A DNA stretch of 64,000 bases from Planctomycetota bacterium (GTDB lineage Bacteria; Planctomycetota; Phycisphaerae; Phycisphaerales; SM1A02). Shown here piece by piece: positions 50,993 through 59,979 of the stretch. The position numbers and the translations under genes are program-made. The notes beneath the pieces were generated by a model that worked only from the letters and a program-made list of their open reading frames with translations, did not search any database and had not been told where the DNA came from. The stretch spans positions 1 through 64,000 of the forward strand of contig JAAERN010000001.1 of the NCBI GenBank assembly GCA_024230295.1, in the 5' to 3' direction. Within the stretch, counting starts at the first letter, position 1; each line of letters starts with the position of its first letter.

Positions 50993-52933
50993 ATGCTTGC
51001 CATAACAACGACAGTAATCATGCTTGCGATCGCCGCATCGCAAGAGGGAACATCGGAATCCTCACGCGAGATCTTGACGGATCGGCAGAGCCTGCTTCTG
51101 CTTGAGACGCCGCTTGAAGATGATGCGTTCGTCTTTGCCGTCTACGGGGACCGAACAGGAGGCCCAGCCGAGGGAATCGAAGTGCTGCGGCAGGCTGTGC
51201 GGGATACCAATTTGATCGATCCCGATTTCGTAATGACCGTCGGTGATCTGGTGCAGGGATACAACGCTCGCCCCGAGTGGATGGCCCAGATGACCGAGTA
51301 TCGCAGCGTGATGGCCGACCTCGATTGCCCATGGTTTCCTGTTGCTGGAAACCACGATGTTTACTGGCGAGGCCCGGGGCGTCCTCCGAACGAGCACGAG
51401 GAAGACTACGAAGCGTTCTTTGGACCGCTCTGGTATGCGTTCGATCACAAGGGATGCCGGTTCATCGTGCTGTATACGGACGAGGGAGATCCTGACACTG
51501 GTATCAAGACGTTCTCGAAACCTGAGGCGCAGCGCATGAGCGATGCGCAGCGAAATTGGCTTCAAGGTGTCTTGGACTCTGCTGCCGACAAGCGGCACGT
51601 GTTTGTTTTCTGTCATCACCCGCGATGGCGGGAGGGTCGATATGGCAACGACTGGCGGAGTGTGCATCAAATGCTCCGCGAGGCGGGAAACGTTACCGCC
51701 GTGTTCGGAGGCCATGTGCACAAGATGCTTCATGATGGCTTTGTCGATGGGATTGAATATCAGACGCTTGCCACGGTCGGGGGGCGACTTGCTGAAACCA
51801 GTATTGCTCAGGGCCTCCTCCATCACATCAACTTTGTGATGGTGCGGGATGACGGAGTTGCCATTGCGGCGATTCCGGTTGGAGATGTCATTGACCCGCG
51901 CGAAATGACAGCGGAGCACATGGCGATGATCGATCGCGTGATATCGGCATCACCAAAGAGTGACAAAGAGTTCGTGGTGGGGCCAACGGGTCGGGTCGAG
52001 GTCGAAATCCCTGTTCGCCTCACAAATCCGACCGATGCGCCTTTGACTTGGACTTTTGAAGTCGAGGGTGAGGACCCTCGGTGGGGCGTCAGACCAGACC
52101 ATCTGCACGAGACGATTGCTGCCGGCGACGAGGTCGTCGTACCCGTTCGAATATCACACGAGGGCCCACTGGATGAGGCGTGGCGATTTCCGAGGCTTGT
52201 GTCCTCTGCGCTGATTCGCTCTGGCGATCGAGAATGGTATGTGCCTGCTCAGCCGCACGTGATACAAGGAGTCCCTGATGGAATAGTCTCTGCGGGAGCA
52301 GGTGGCTCGCTGCGACTCGCTGGTGGAAGTGATGCCGTGCTCATCGACAGCGGGCAGATACCGCTGCCCGATGGCCCGTTTACATTGGAGGCTTGGGTAA
52401 AGCCATCCGATCTCGGTGGCCGCCGAGCCTTGATGGCGAAGACCGAGTCGTCTGAATACGGCCTGTTTGCGAGCGACTGGCGGCCGCAATTTCATGTTTG
52501 GCTGGACGGCTCCTATCGAACAGCCTCGTCGGATGCAAAGCTTGAGCCGTCCATCTGGCAGCATGTGGCGGGTGTGTTCGACGGTGAAGAGGTCCGTCTG
52601 TACATCAACGGCACGCTGGTGGGACGTATCGAGGGCTCTGGGAGTCGGGGGATGAATGACCTTCCACTTATTGTTGGTGGCGATCCAAACGAGCGTGGTG
52701 GGGCACAGTCCGGAATGACGGGCTGGCTCGATGATGTTCGCCTCTCGTCGGTGGCGAGATACGCCGGCGACTCCTTTGTGCCGTCTGAGCGACTCGCGGT
52801 CGATGAGGACACGCTGATTCTGCTGCCATTTGGCAAAGCAGCAGGCCCGTTTGCCATCGATGCATCAACACACAATGCATACGGACTGCTTCATGGCCGA
52901 GCCGCCATTGATGGAGCCGCTACTCGAGAGTGA
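50993..52933 (+). CDS. Secreted metallophosphoesterase with LamG-type domain
   Basis: 646 residues from ATG 50993 (MLAITTTVIMLAIAAS, a short signal peptide); the frame runs back to 50579 antisense to the DDAH gene. Calcineurin-type phosphoesterase motifs: VYGDRTGG (DxH position reads GDR), VMTVGDLVQGYN (GDxx), PVAGNHDVYW (GNHD), FCHHPRW and FGGHVHKM (GHxH). After a Pro/Val-rich linker with Ig-like character (~300-420), a concanavalin-like LamG domain runs ~435-615: PFTLEAWVKPSD, WQHVAGVFDGEEVRLYINGTLVG, GWLDDVRLS. The first metal motif lacks its His, which may weaken one metal site. Role: extracellular phosphatase or glycan-bound esterase (inference). Its end overlaps the convergent pseudopilin gene by 14 bases. 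Confidence 0.82.
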   Translation: MLAITTTVIMLAIAASQEGTSESSREILTDRQSLLLLETPLEDDAFVFAVYGDRTGGPAEGIEVLRQAVRDTNLIDPDFVMTVGDLVQGYNARPEWMAQMTEYRSVMADLDCPWFPVAGNHDVYWRGPGRPPNEHEEDYEAFFGPLWYAFDHKGCRFIVLYTDEGDPDTGIKTFSKPEAQRMSDAQRNWLQGVLDSAADKRHVFVFCHHPRWREGRYGNDWRSVHQMLREAGNVTAVFGGHVHKMLHDGFVDGIEYQTLATVGGRLAETSIAQGLLHHINFVMVRDDGVAIAAIPVGDVIDPREMTAEHMAMIDRVISASPKSDKEFVVGPTGRVEVEIPVRLTNPTDAPLTWTFEVEGEDPRWGVRPDHLHETIAAGDEVVVPVRISHEGPLDEAWRFPRLVSSALIRSGDREWYVPAQPHVIQGVPDGIVSAGAGGSLRLAGGSDAVLIDSGQIPLPDGPFTLEAWVKPSDLGGRRALMAKTESSEYGLFASDWRPQFHVWLDGSYRTASSDAKLEPSIWQHVAGVFDGEEVRLYINGTLVGRIEGSGSRGMNDLPLIVGGDPNERGGAQSGMTGWLDDVRLSSVARYAGDSFVPSERLAVDEDTLILLPFGKAAGPFAIDASTHNAYGLLHGRAAIDGAATRE

Positions 52934-53414
52934 TGAAACCCGTGTCGGGGTCGACGGTGACCAGTCGATCGGCTTCGCCGACTGCTACGCTCAGTGTGCG
53001 GTGTTCGCCGCCTGGAATCTCAAGGCCGCCGAGCGGATCGAACACAATTAGTTCGCCCGCAGGAGAGATCAACGCACCATCGCACACGGAAGCTCGTCCA
53101 ACACCGCAGCGAACTGCAAGTGATCGCCCCTGGTGGCCATCATCAAAGGAATCGATCAGAGGTACAAGTGGTGTGTTTGCATCGGCAATTCGCCACCCAT
53201 AACCATCTGCGTCGATGATGAGCGCAACGCGAAGGCCTGGGTGCGATACAGCAAGCATCTGGGCATGCTCCAGATCGGACGAGAGTATTCTCGCAGTCGT
53301 GTCTGCGATGACGGAGTCCTGCTCCATTGCAGTGGGAATGACCGCTGCGGCGATAACCGCCAGCACGACCACGACGATCATGAGTTCAATGAGTGTGAAA
53401 CCTCGCCGCATCAC
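52920..53414 (-). CDS. Minor pseudopilin, GspH/FimU type
   Basis: 164 residues. The N-terminus MMRRGFTLIELMIVVVVLAVIAAAVIP is a complete type IV prepilin signal: short basic leader, cleavage after Gly, Phe+1, Glu+5 and a hydrophobic helix. The globular part contains DLEHAQMLAVSHPGLRV and VDPDTGFITLE, in the style of GspH/FimU. Last gene of the minus-strand pseudopilin run; it overlaps the previous gene by ATGA (53411-53414). A prepilin peptidase and assembly ATPase are needed but not found in the window. Confidence 0.8.
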   Translation of the reverse strand: MMRRGFTLIELMIVVVVLAVIAAAVIPTAMEQDSVIADTTARILSSDLEHAQMLAVSHPGLRVALIIDADGYGWRIADANTPLVPLIDSFDDGHQGRSLAVRCGVGRASVCDGALISPAGELIVFDPLGGLEIPGGEHRTLSVAVGEADRLVTVDPDTGFITLE

Positions 53415-54937
53415 GGATTCCCCTCGGCATCAGCTGCCGCAAGGGCTGCGCTTTCCCATGCGTCGACGTTGCCACCAAATCGGGTCAGACAAGTGTGTAC
53501 CGGAAACGGTCGAGCCACCCACCACCCGTCGATCGGAGCCGCGATGATGGTGCCATCGGGGCGGTCCAACAAGTTGTTGAGGCGATCGATCATGTCTTCG
53601 CGGGCGAATTGATCCAAGCCACCATCCCGAACGTCCATGAGATCGAGGTGATCGACGACATCGGTCAGGGCGGCCAATCCAATTCCGCTCTGAGCTTGGT
53701 GGTTGTAATAGAGGCGGGTGCCTCGCCGCATGGCGATCGTTCGGCCAGCAAGTCGGCCTGTGATCGTTGAACGATCGATGTCGATATCCGCGTGTGGCGC
53801 TTCGATGACTGCTTGAACGAGGCTCTTGTTCCCAATATTCCATTCGCCCGGCGGCGCCTCTTGTGGTGCCACGATATGGATCTGCTCTGGATTGCTCCAT
53901 GTGATGTGCCGTTGCCGCCATATCGATCCACGGGGTGAGTCTTCCTGGGGTCCACCGATCACAGCCTTGTCGATATGGGCATCGCCCGCCAGTACGATCG
54001 TCAGCGAGACACCGGGCGCAACCTCAATTCGACTATCGCGATTCATCCACAAATTCCCAGGAATGCTCAGCGTGCAATCCGCAGTGACATGGAGTGCCCC
54101 ACCGCGGTAGATGTCGAGGTCACCATCGACTTCGAGATCTCCCGTGACTGTCAGAGATTCCCACGGCCAGATCGCCAGCCCAAGGCGATCGTTGTCAGCA
54201 TTTTCGCTGTCGATTTCACCGGTTCCGAGATCCATCGACGGCAAGTTGATTGCATCTGGCCCGATGAGACCGAGGACTGTCGGTAGTGCCGCTTGATTGC
54301 CCGCATCCCATCCTCCGAACCCGGATGCCACCGGTGTATGCAGGCACAGATCTCCAGATCGCAAATCCCTCGCGGCCCGCCCGGAGATGGAGACATTTCC
54401 CATGCTGCCCATTGCGCGGGTACCGCGGCCGGATCCTTCCCAAGAACGGATTCGTGTATTCCCTGAGATTGACAGCTGGCCGCTGGCGAACACTGTGTAG
54501 CCCGAGAGATCACCGCGTGAACCACCGTCAAAGGGGTGGACCGTGGCGAGCGCAGACGCCTCCTGCATCATGCCATCGGCCCAGGCGGTTGCATCGATTC
54601 GTACCAGCGTCGTGCCATCGGTAGGCGGCAATCCGGTTATATCGTCCAGAAGACGAACATCTACGGCCCCATACCCAAGTGGATGGTCTTGGAGAATCCA
54701 ACCATCGCTATGTGAAGTTTGCCAAGGAGCCTCGGACTCTAGGATCGCCGACGCGAGTTCCAATGCAGCCTGCGCAGTGGATCGGGCGGTTGCTGCACGA
54801 CTTGCGTTGACCGCGACAAGGGCCGAGTTATCCATGGATGCGAGCCATCCAAGCATGAGCGTCATGGCCGTTGCCATAGCAATCAGAACCATCAGCATGG
54901 CAGCACCCCGGCGAGAGGTGCGTCGTCGAATTGTCAT
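53411..54937 (-). CDS. Large PilX/GspK-like minor pseudopilin
   Basis: 508 residues. The start RRTSRRGAAMLMVLIAMATAMTLMLGWL has a basic leader, Gly cleavage site and hydrophobic helix but no Glu at +5, which is typical of PilX/GspK. The following ARSTAQAALELASAI stretch matches the PilX N-terminal domain. The remaining ~420 residues form a beta-helix-like passenger with repeated strands (SGYTVFASGQLSISGNTRI, VTGDLEVDGDLDIYRGGAL, TITGRLAGRTIAM) and no known catalytic motif. Presumably it sits at the pseudopilus tip. Overlaps both neighbours by 4 bases. Confidence 0.7.
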   Translation of the reverse strand: MTIRRRTSRRGAAMLMVLIAMATAMTLMLGWLASMDNSALVAVNASRAATARSTAQAALELASAILESEAPWQTSHSDGWILQDHPLGYGAVDVRLLDDITGLPPTDGTTLVRIDATAWADGMMQEASALATVHPFDGGSRGDLSGYTVFASGQLSISGNTRIRSWEGSGRGTRAMGSMGNVSISGRAARDLRSGDLCLHTPVASGFGGWDAGNQAALPTVLGLIGPDAINLPSMDLGTGEIDSENADNDRLGLAIWPWESLTVTGDLEVDGDLDIYRGGALHVTADCTLSIPGNLWMNRDSRIEVAPGVSLTIVLAGDAHIDKAVIGGPQEDSPRGSIWRQRHITWSNPEQIHIVAPQEAPPGEWNIGNKSLVQAVIEAPHADIDIDRSTITGRLAGRTIAMRRGTRLYYNHQAQSGIGLAALTDVVDHLDLMDVRDGGLDQFAREDMIDRLNNLLDRPDGTIIAAPIDGWWVARPFPVHTCLTRFGGNVDAWESAALAAADAEGNP

Positions 54938-55575
54938 GGTTCACTCTCCTCGGGTGGGTCATGGAGTCGAACAGAGTCGCCGAGGCAGTGCTGTACAAGC
55001 ACACCGGAGACATCCAGCTCGTATGCGGCGTCTATGGTTCGGGTATTCATGGCGGCTTCCCGCCGGACACGGGCTGATCCAAGCATCGGGGCGGTGAAGG
55101 CCCATGAATCCAGACCCGAGACCAGATCTATGTGAAGGTCCCGAACGCCCGACAGTGCTCTAAGCGTGTCAAACTCACTCCACCAGTCGATTCCTGCTGG
55201 ATCTGAGTAGGGATCTTCAATGGCCACGCCTTCGGAATCGACAAGCCACGCGATTCTCAATGCACCTCGACCGGACTCCCAATTGAGCCAACGGACTTCC
55301 GTGCCGTCGATGACGTCGTCCCCGTCGGCGTCTTCAAGCCACAAGACCAGACGAGTGGGTTCCAAATCAAGCAGGCACCGCGCACGTGTGAGATACGAAG
55401 ACAGCCGGGCTTGGGCGAGGCTTGCTCGCAATACAGAAGTACGCGCGTCATGCTGTTGGGCCATGCCAACGGTCAACGCGGACATCATGCTTGTGACACC
55501 GGCACCGACCAGCCCCATCACGCCAACGGCGAGAAGCACCTCGAGCAACGTCATGCCACGACGGTTTCGAGTCAT
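54934..55575 (-). CDS. Minor pseudopilin, PilW/GspJ type
   Basis: 213 residues. The prepilin signal is MTRNRRG-MTLLEVLLAVGVMGLVGAG, with Met at +1 and Glu at +5 after cleavage. The globular region has QARLSSYLTRARCLLDLEPTRLVLW and EVRWLNWESGRGALRIAW, in the style of GspJ/PilW proteins (pairs of beta strands ending in LRIAW). It overlaps the neighbour on each side by 4 bases (ATGA), so all four genes are translationally coupled. Confidence 0.78.
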   Translation of the reverse strand: MTRNRRGMTLLEVLLAVGVMGLVGAGVTSMMSALTVGMAQQHDARTSVLRASLAQARLSSYLTRARCLLDLEPTRLVLWLEDADGDDVIDGTEVRWLNWESGRGALRIAWLVDSEGVAIEDPYSDPAGIDWWSEFDTLRALSGVRDLHIDLVSGLDSWAFTAPMLGSARVRREAAMNTRTIDAAYELDVSGVLVQHCLGDSVRLHDPPEESEP

Positions 55576-56132
55576 GGTGCAACCTCCGCAAGCGTGCGAG
55601 GCACAGGGACGAAGCGGACAAGTTTGGTCAGGGTTTGTTGCTCACTATTCACGGCCTCGACCGTGATTTCCACTCCGGCAATGGCCGTCCTAAGTGGCGG
55701 TGGGATCATCTGCATGTGCCGTTCTGCCGAGACTCGGAGTTCGATCCCTTGGTAACCCAGCGGCAGCAGTGGGAGGGCGATTTCGCGACCGGCTCGGATT
55801 TCACCGGATCCCTCGTTATGCCCGTCCCAGCCACCGGAACTCGCCGGATCGGTGAAGTGGCGAAACCATGCGTCTTCCGAGCTGAAGGATTCCGCATCGA
55901 TGCCGGTGACTCGGGACATGAGCATTTCGGAGGCCAGCGCCGCTGAAATCGATCGGCGGGCTTCTTCAGACTGAGCGCGACCCGCCGACATGGCAGACAT
56001 GACCGCCGTGACGACCACAACGAGTACCACGATCGCCAGCAGGGACTCAAGCAGCGTCAGCCCGCGACGGGGCCGGGGAGACTGCGTGGCAACCTGCACC
56101 GAGGGTGCGGTCGTTGAGGAGAGGTTCGGCAT
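55572..56132 (-). CDS. Minor pseudopilin, PilV/GspI type
   Basis: 186 residues from the ATG at 56132 (an ATG at 56156 adds 8 residues; neither has a strong ribosome site). A leader of ~24 residues, longer than usual, precedes RPRRG-LTLLESLLAIVVLVVVVTAVMSAMSAGRAQ, with Leu+1 and Glu+5. The short globular domain (EITVEAVNSEQQTLTKLVRFVPVPR) fits GspI/PilV. First gene of the pseudopilin run, divergent from lptF. The four genes (I-, J-, K-, H-like) are the minor set expected to prime a type II secretion or type IV pilus-like fibre. Confidence 0.75.
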   Translation of the reverse strand: MPNLSSTTAPSVQVATQSPRPRRGLTLLESLLAIVVLVVVVTAVMSAMSAGRAQSEEARRSISAALASEMLMSRVTGIDAESFSSEDAWFRHFTDPASSGGWDGHNEGSGEIRAGREIALPLLPLGYQGIELRVSAERHMQMIPPPLRTAIAGVEITVEAVNSEQQTLTKLVRFVPVPRTLAEVAP

Positions 56133-56277
56133 GTACTCAGTGTCGGATTCATCCAAAGCTGCCCACAGCCATCCATGCAGTTCCTGAGTGGAGAGCGAGT
56201 ATCTAGGCCGGATAATTGGAAAAAAGAAGTCTCTTGGGGCCGAGACATCAGGGGTTCACGTCGGGGATACTGCCGAT

Positions 56278-57906
56278 ATGCCGTTCCGGCTCACCACATA
56301 CACCGCTATTGAATTGCTCAAGGTTGTCGGCTTCACGGCCGTAGTTTTGGCTGCAGTTACCGCGTTTGGGGCTGTCATCAAGCCTTTGGCGGGCGATTCG
56401 CCAATATCAGCTGCGCAAGCGATCAAGTACGTGGGCTTGTCGCTCATACCCATGATGCAGTACGCCCTGCCATTCGCAGCGGGGTTTGGCGCGACCATCG
56501 TCTTCCATCGAATGGCTGCTGACAATGAAATCGTCGCAATGGCTGTTGCAGGGCTGAGCTATCGGACGATCCTTCTGCCGGTCATGTCGCTGGGGGTTAT
56601 TTTAATCCTTCTCATGGTCCTGCTGGTTCAAGGGGTCATTCCGCGGGTCTATGCCTTGATGGGCCGCGTCATAGCGGGCGACGTGACGGCGATTCTCGAG
56701 CACGCCGTGGCTACTGGAAAGCCGGTTCGGTTCGGTGACATGGAGATTTGGGCCGAATCGATGCGTCTCATCGACAAGCCCGAGGATGGAACCGCGGATG
56801 AGCGGATCGAGTTGCGGCGAATGATGGTGGCGAGGCTCGGCCCCGGCGGCGCGATCGAGTCGGATATCTCGGCGGCCGGCGCTGTCCTTGACTTGTATGA
56901 ACGTGAGGGCATTGTGCTGATTCGGATGGCCATGGACGATGCGGTGTCATGGGATTCGGCGGCGGGTAATCTTCGAGGATTCCCCAGGCTGGAACCGACC
57001 CACGCAGTTCCGGTTCCGCTGCCCGAGCGAACCGAACCGATGGCCATGACTCGATCAGAGTTGCTGGCTGTTGACCGGGATCCGTCACGATTTCCGGCGA
57101 TCCATAAGCAATACGACCAACTGGAGTCCGCACTTCGGCAGATGTACCAGCGTGAGGCCGTGGCGGATTCTCTGAGTGAGACCAGTCAAGTGCTGCTGCC
57201 GGTGGAGGACCGCTCTGGCCATGTATGGCGAGTCCAAGCCGAGGGGCTTAGGAACGGGACGTTGGTGGGGAACAAGGCGATCGGTGTGGTGGTTGATGAA
57301 CTCGACTCCACTGGACGAGCAATTCGGCGATTCGAACCAAGGAAGTCCGAGTTGGTTGTAGAGGGCGGTGGTATCGACGGTCAGGACAGGCGGTTGGTAC
57401 TGCGGATGGCCGATGTCCGGGTCTTGGATCCACCGGACGCAGAGCGTCCCAACCATCGATCCTCCGTGTTGATCGGAAACCTCAAGCCGTTTGTTGTGCC
57501 CGATGATGTTGACTCAGAAACACCTGCTCAGATTCTGGCCAAGGCGGAAGCGGCAGCACCACACTCGGCAAGCGTCAAGGGTGTACTTCGCCGTATTGAT
57601 AGAGAGGTCACCCAACTCCATGGGCAGATCGTTAGTCGATTGTGGCGGCGGTGGGCGATCGCAGTGACGGCCGGACTGCTTCCTCTCCTTGGGGCGATAC
57701 TGGCCCTCAATATGAGGCACACTCAGCCACTGACGATATACATCCTTGCGTTTCTCCCAGCGCTGCTCAACCTCGTGCTCATTACGGGCGGGGCAATCTT
57801 CATGCGGCAGGGCGATGAAGGAATGGGGCTAGCCATCATGTGGAGTGGCAATATGTTCTTGGTACTGTTTGCTGCTGTCGGATGGTGGAGGCTTGCGCGG
57901 CATTGA
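56278..57906 (+). CDS. lptF: LptF/LptG family permease (extended), LptF position
   Basis: 542 residues from ATG 56278; the frame runs 30 codons upstream without a ribosome site. The membrane plan is that of YjgP/YjgQ: three helices at the N-terminus (LLKVVGFTAVVLAAVTAFGAVI; PMMQYALPFAAGFGATIVF; ILLPVMSLGVILILLMVLLV), a periplasmic region, and three at the C-terminus (WAIAVTAGLLPLLGAIL; IYILAFLPALLNLVLI; NMFLVLFAAVGWW). The FHRMAADNEIVAMAVAGLS segment is the family's coupling loop. At 542 residues it is ~175 longer than E. coli LptF, all in the periplasmic part. With LptG and LptB it moves lipopolysaccharide toward the outer membrane. Confidence 0.85.
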   Translation: MPFRLTTYTAIELLKVVGFTAVVLAAVTAFGAVIKPLAGDSPISAAQAIKYVGLSLIPMMQYALPFAAGFGATIVFHRMAADNEIVAMAVAGLSYRTILLPVMSLGVILILLMVLLVQGVIPRVYALMGRVIAGDVTAILEHAVATGKPVRFGDMEIWAESMRLIDKPEDGTADERIELRRMMVARLGPGGAIESDISAAGAVLDLYEREGIVLIRMAMDDAVSWDSAAGNLRGFPRLEPTHAVPVPLPERTEPMAMTRSELLAVDRDPSRFPAIHKQYDQLESALRQMYQREAVADSLSETSQVLLPVEDRSGHVWRVQAEGLRNGTLVGNKAIGVVVDELDSTGRAIRRFEPRKSELVVEGGGIDGQDRRLVLRMADVRVLDPPDAERPNHRSSVLIGNLKPFVVPDDVDSETPAQILAKAEAAAPHSASVKGVLRRIDREVTQLHGQIVSRLWRRWAIAVTAGLLPLLGAILALNMRHTQPLTIYILAFLPALLNLVLITGGAIFMRQGDEGMGLAIMWSGNMFLVLFAAVGWWRLARH

Positions 57907-57908
57907 TC

Positions 57909-59024
57909 ATGTCAATACTCGATAGGCACATCGCTGGCAGGATCCTGTTGAACTTTGTTCTACTCTTCGCAGTACTGTTTCTGTTTGCATCGACAATCGA
58001 TGTCATCCTGAATCTCGATGAGTTCACGAAGCTGGCGAAGAAAGCATCAGGGGAGGATGCTTCGTGGATCACCCAATTCGGCATGACGCTCGGATATGCC
58101 GCGAACTACCACTTGCCACAGTTCTTTCAGTTCTATGCATGGCTCTATGGGATTGTGCTGGTAGGGGCCGCTGGCTTTACTTTGGTGCAGATGAATCGTT
58201 GCCGCGAGTTTGTGGCAATCGTTGCGTGCGGGGTGAGCCTGCGAAGGCTGGCAATGCCTTTCTTGTGCATTGCAGTCGGTCTGAGTGCGATTCAGATTCT
58301 GAATCAGGAACTCGTGCTTCCTCGTGTGGCACCGCTCCTGCTTCGCTCGCACAGGCATGCCAGCCAGGATTCGGTTGATGCGTACCCTGTTCGATTCACC
58401 GATGACGCTGCGGGTACGCTGCTTCAAGCGGCATCCTTTGATCCTGGAACCGGGCGTCTTCGCGACCCGAGTTTCATAGCTCGTGACTCTCAAGGACGAA
58501 CAACGGGCCGTTGGTGGGCAAAGTCGGCGGACTGGAATGCGGCAGAGTTCGCATGGGATCTCACGGATGGGCAGCAGGTAGAAATTGAACCTGATGGCAG
58601 GGGGTCGAGTCGTGCGAAGCCAGCAGACCAAGTAAAGACAGACCTCTCTCCGACTCGCCTCGCGATGCGGAGGTACGGACAAGTGGCCAGCATGCTCTCG
58701 CTGGGGCAGATTTCGGACATGCTTGAGTGGCCCGACTCTAGGGAAGCCCCGGCGCTGCGGCGGAGTGCGATGACGAGATTCTCGGTGCTGGTTCTGAATA
58801 TCCTCGTGCTCATTATTGCGATTCCGTTCTTCCTCGATCGAGTGCCGGGGGGGCTCTTCGTCAAGTCAATCAAGTGTGCTGGCCTAGTGATTCCGTTGTA
58901 CTTCACAGCGGCGGGCATCATGTTGATACCGATTCCGGGGATTGGCTCGCTCCTTGAGTCAGTACTGCCGGTTCTGGTGCTGCTGCCGGTGGCACTTCTT
59001 CGGGTGGGCGGGATCAAGACCTGA
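57909..59024 (+). CDS. lptG: LptF/LptG family permease, LptG position
   Basis: 371 residues, the normal family length, starting 2 bases after the lptF stop (ATG 57909). RHIAGRILLNFVLLFAVLFLFASTIDVILNLDEF is the family's first helix; LPQFFQFYAWLYGIVLVGAAGFTLVQM and EFVAIVACGVSLRRLAMP correspond to the coupling helix region. Three more helices (FSVLVLNILVLIIAIPFFL; FVKSIKCAGLVIPLYFTAAG; SVLPVLVLLPVALLRVGG) close the protein around a ~170-residue periplasmic jellyroll. Partner of the upstream gene in lipopolysaccharide transport; the LptB ATPase is not in the window. Confidence 0.87.
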   Translation: MSILDRHIAGRILLNFVLLFAVLFLFASTIDVILNLDEFTKLAKKASGEDASWITQFGMTLGYAANYHLPQFFQFYAWLYGIVLVGAAGFTLVQMNRCREFVAIVACGVSLRRLAMPFLCIAVGLSAIQILNQELVLPRVAPLLLRSHRHASQDSVDAYPVRFTDDAAGTLLQAASFDPGTGRLRDPSFIARDSQGRTTGRWWAKSADWNAAEFAWDLTDGQQVEIEPDGRGSSRAKPADQVKTDLSPTRLAMRRYGQVASMLSLGQISDMLEWPDSREAPALRRSAMTRFSVLVLNILVLIIAIPFFLDRVPGGLFVKSIKCAGLVIPLYFTAAGIMLIPIPGIGSLLESVLPVLVLLPVALLRVGGIKT

Positions 59025-59258
59025 TCAGTCACTCTGTCGGGGAATCGCATCGGCCGCCCGAGATTCCCGGACCTTACAAACCAGTCGAATGCTCGTTGGA
59101 GTCATTGGGCACATTGGGCCGACATAGGATCGCCGGCATGAGGGGAACTCATGCAGGCTTCGTTCCATCGTTGTGGTCGGTGATAGAGCGAAGGGCAGGA
59201 TGCCCGCCCGGTGCTGGACCGGGTTCGCAGCGGAGGCGCGGCCACGAGAGGCGAGCGA

Positions 59259-59711
59259 ATGCACGTCCAAACGACACGGTTCGGTACTGTCGATGTTGGT
59301 GATGACCGACTAATCGATTTTCCGACGGGCTTGCTCGGATTTTCGAGCTTCACACGATTTGCGCTCCTTCAGCCCGATGATGACGGGGTGTTCTACTGGC
59401 TCCAGTCCGTCGACTCGCCGGATCTAGCCTTCGTCGTGACGGATCCAAGCCGTTGGTGCGAGGACTACGAAGCGAGTGTCCGACGAGAGCACATGGACTT
59501 ACTTGATCTTGAACAGGTCGAGGATGCCCGTGTATTCGTCATTGTCAACAAATACGACGACTCACTGACGGCGAATCTCCAAGGCCCCCTGGTTGTCAAT
59601 CTTCGAAACAGACGTGGCATACAGATTGTCCTCTCAGATCAGCGGTGGACGACGCGGTGGGAGATTGCTCGGCTTCAGCAGCCGGCATCTCCACAACGCG
59701 CAACAGCCTGA
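59259..59711 (+). CDS. fliW: Flagellar assembly factor FliW
   Basis: 150 residues from ATG 59259 (GAGAGGCGAG upstream). RFGTVDVGDDRLIDFPTGLLGF is the diagnostic FliW N-terminus, followed by FYWLQSVDSPDLAFVVTDP and LQGPLVVNLRNRRGIQIVL. FliW binds flagellin and, in the absence of flagellin, sequesters CsrA, coupling flagellin level to translation. Twenty-eight bases downstream is csrA, the classic pairing. No flagellin or other flagellar gene is in the window. Confidence 0.92.
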   Translation: MHVQTTRFGTVDVGDDRLIDFPTGLLGFSSFTRFALLQPDDDGVFYWLQSVDSPDLAFVVTDPSRWCEDYEASVRREHMDLLDLEQVEDARVFVIVNKYDDSLTANLQGPLVVNLRNRRGIQIVLSDQRWTTRWEIARLQQPASPQRATA

Positions 59712-59739
59712 TCCACCCCGAGACGCGAAGGAGTATGAC

Positions 59740-59955
59740 ATGCTTGTGCTGTCACGCCGCCGAGAAGAGTCCATTGTCATTGGCGAAGACATTCAGATAA
59801 CCGTCGTGGATATCCGAGGCGACAAGGTCCGCCTAGGCATCGATGCGCCGGCTGCCATCTGTGTTCATCGGAAGGAATTACGGGACGCGATCCGCCGCGA
59901 GAACGAACACGCCACTGCGATGCCCGATCTGCCCGTGATCAAACGCCCGGCCTGA
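59740..59955 (+). CDS. csrA: Translational regulator CsrA
   Basis: 71 residues from ATG 59740 (AAGGAG eight bases upstream). The sequence MLVLSRRREESIVIGEDIQITVVDIRGDKVRLGIDAP is near-canonical; VHRKELRDAIRREN continues the family helix. Arg near RRREES and the C-terminal R/K-rich helix are the RNA-binding surfaces. It binds GGA motifs in leaders and changes translation. Slightly longer than E. coli CsrA (61), with a ~12-residue tail. It lies directly after fliW. Confidence 0.95.
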   Translation: MLVLSRRREESIVIGEDIQITVVDIRGDKVRLGIDAPAAICVHRKELRDAIRRENEHATAMPDLPVIKRPA

Positions 59956-59979
59956 TGTGGCGGCTATGAACGGTGACGC

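Noticed and set aside
53411-56132. Considered as the start of a full type IV pilus or type II secretion locus
   Set aside because: Only minor pseudopilins are present; no ATPase, platform protein, secretin, major pilin or peptidase is encoded nearby.
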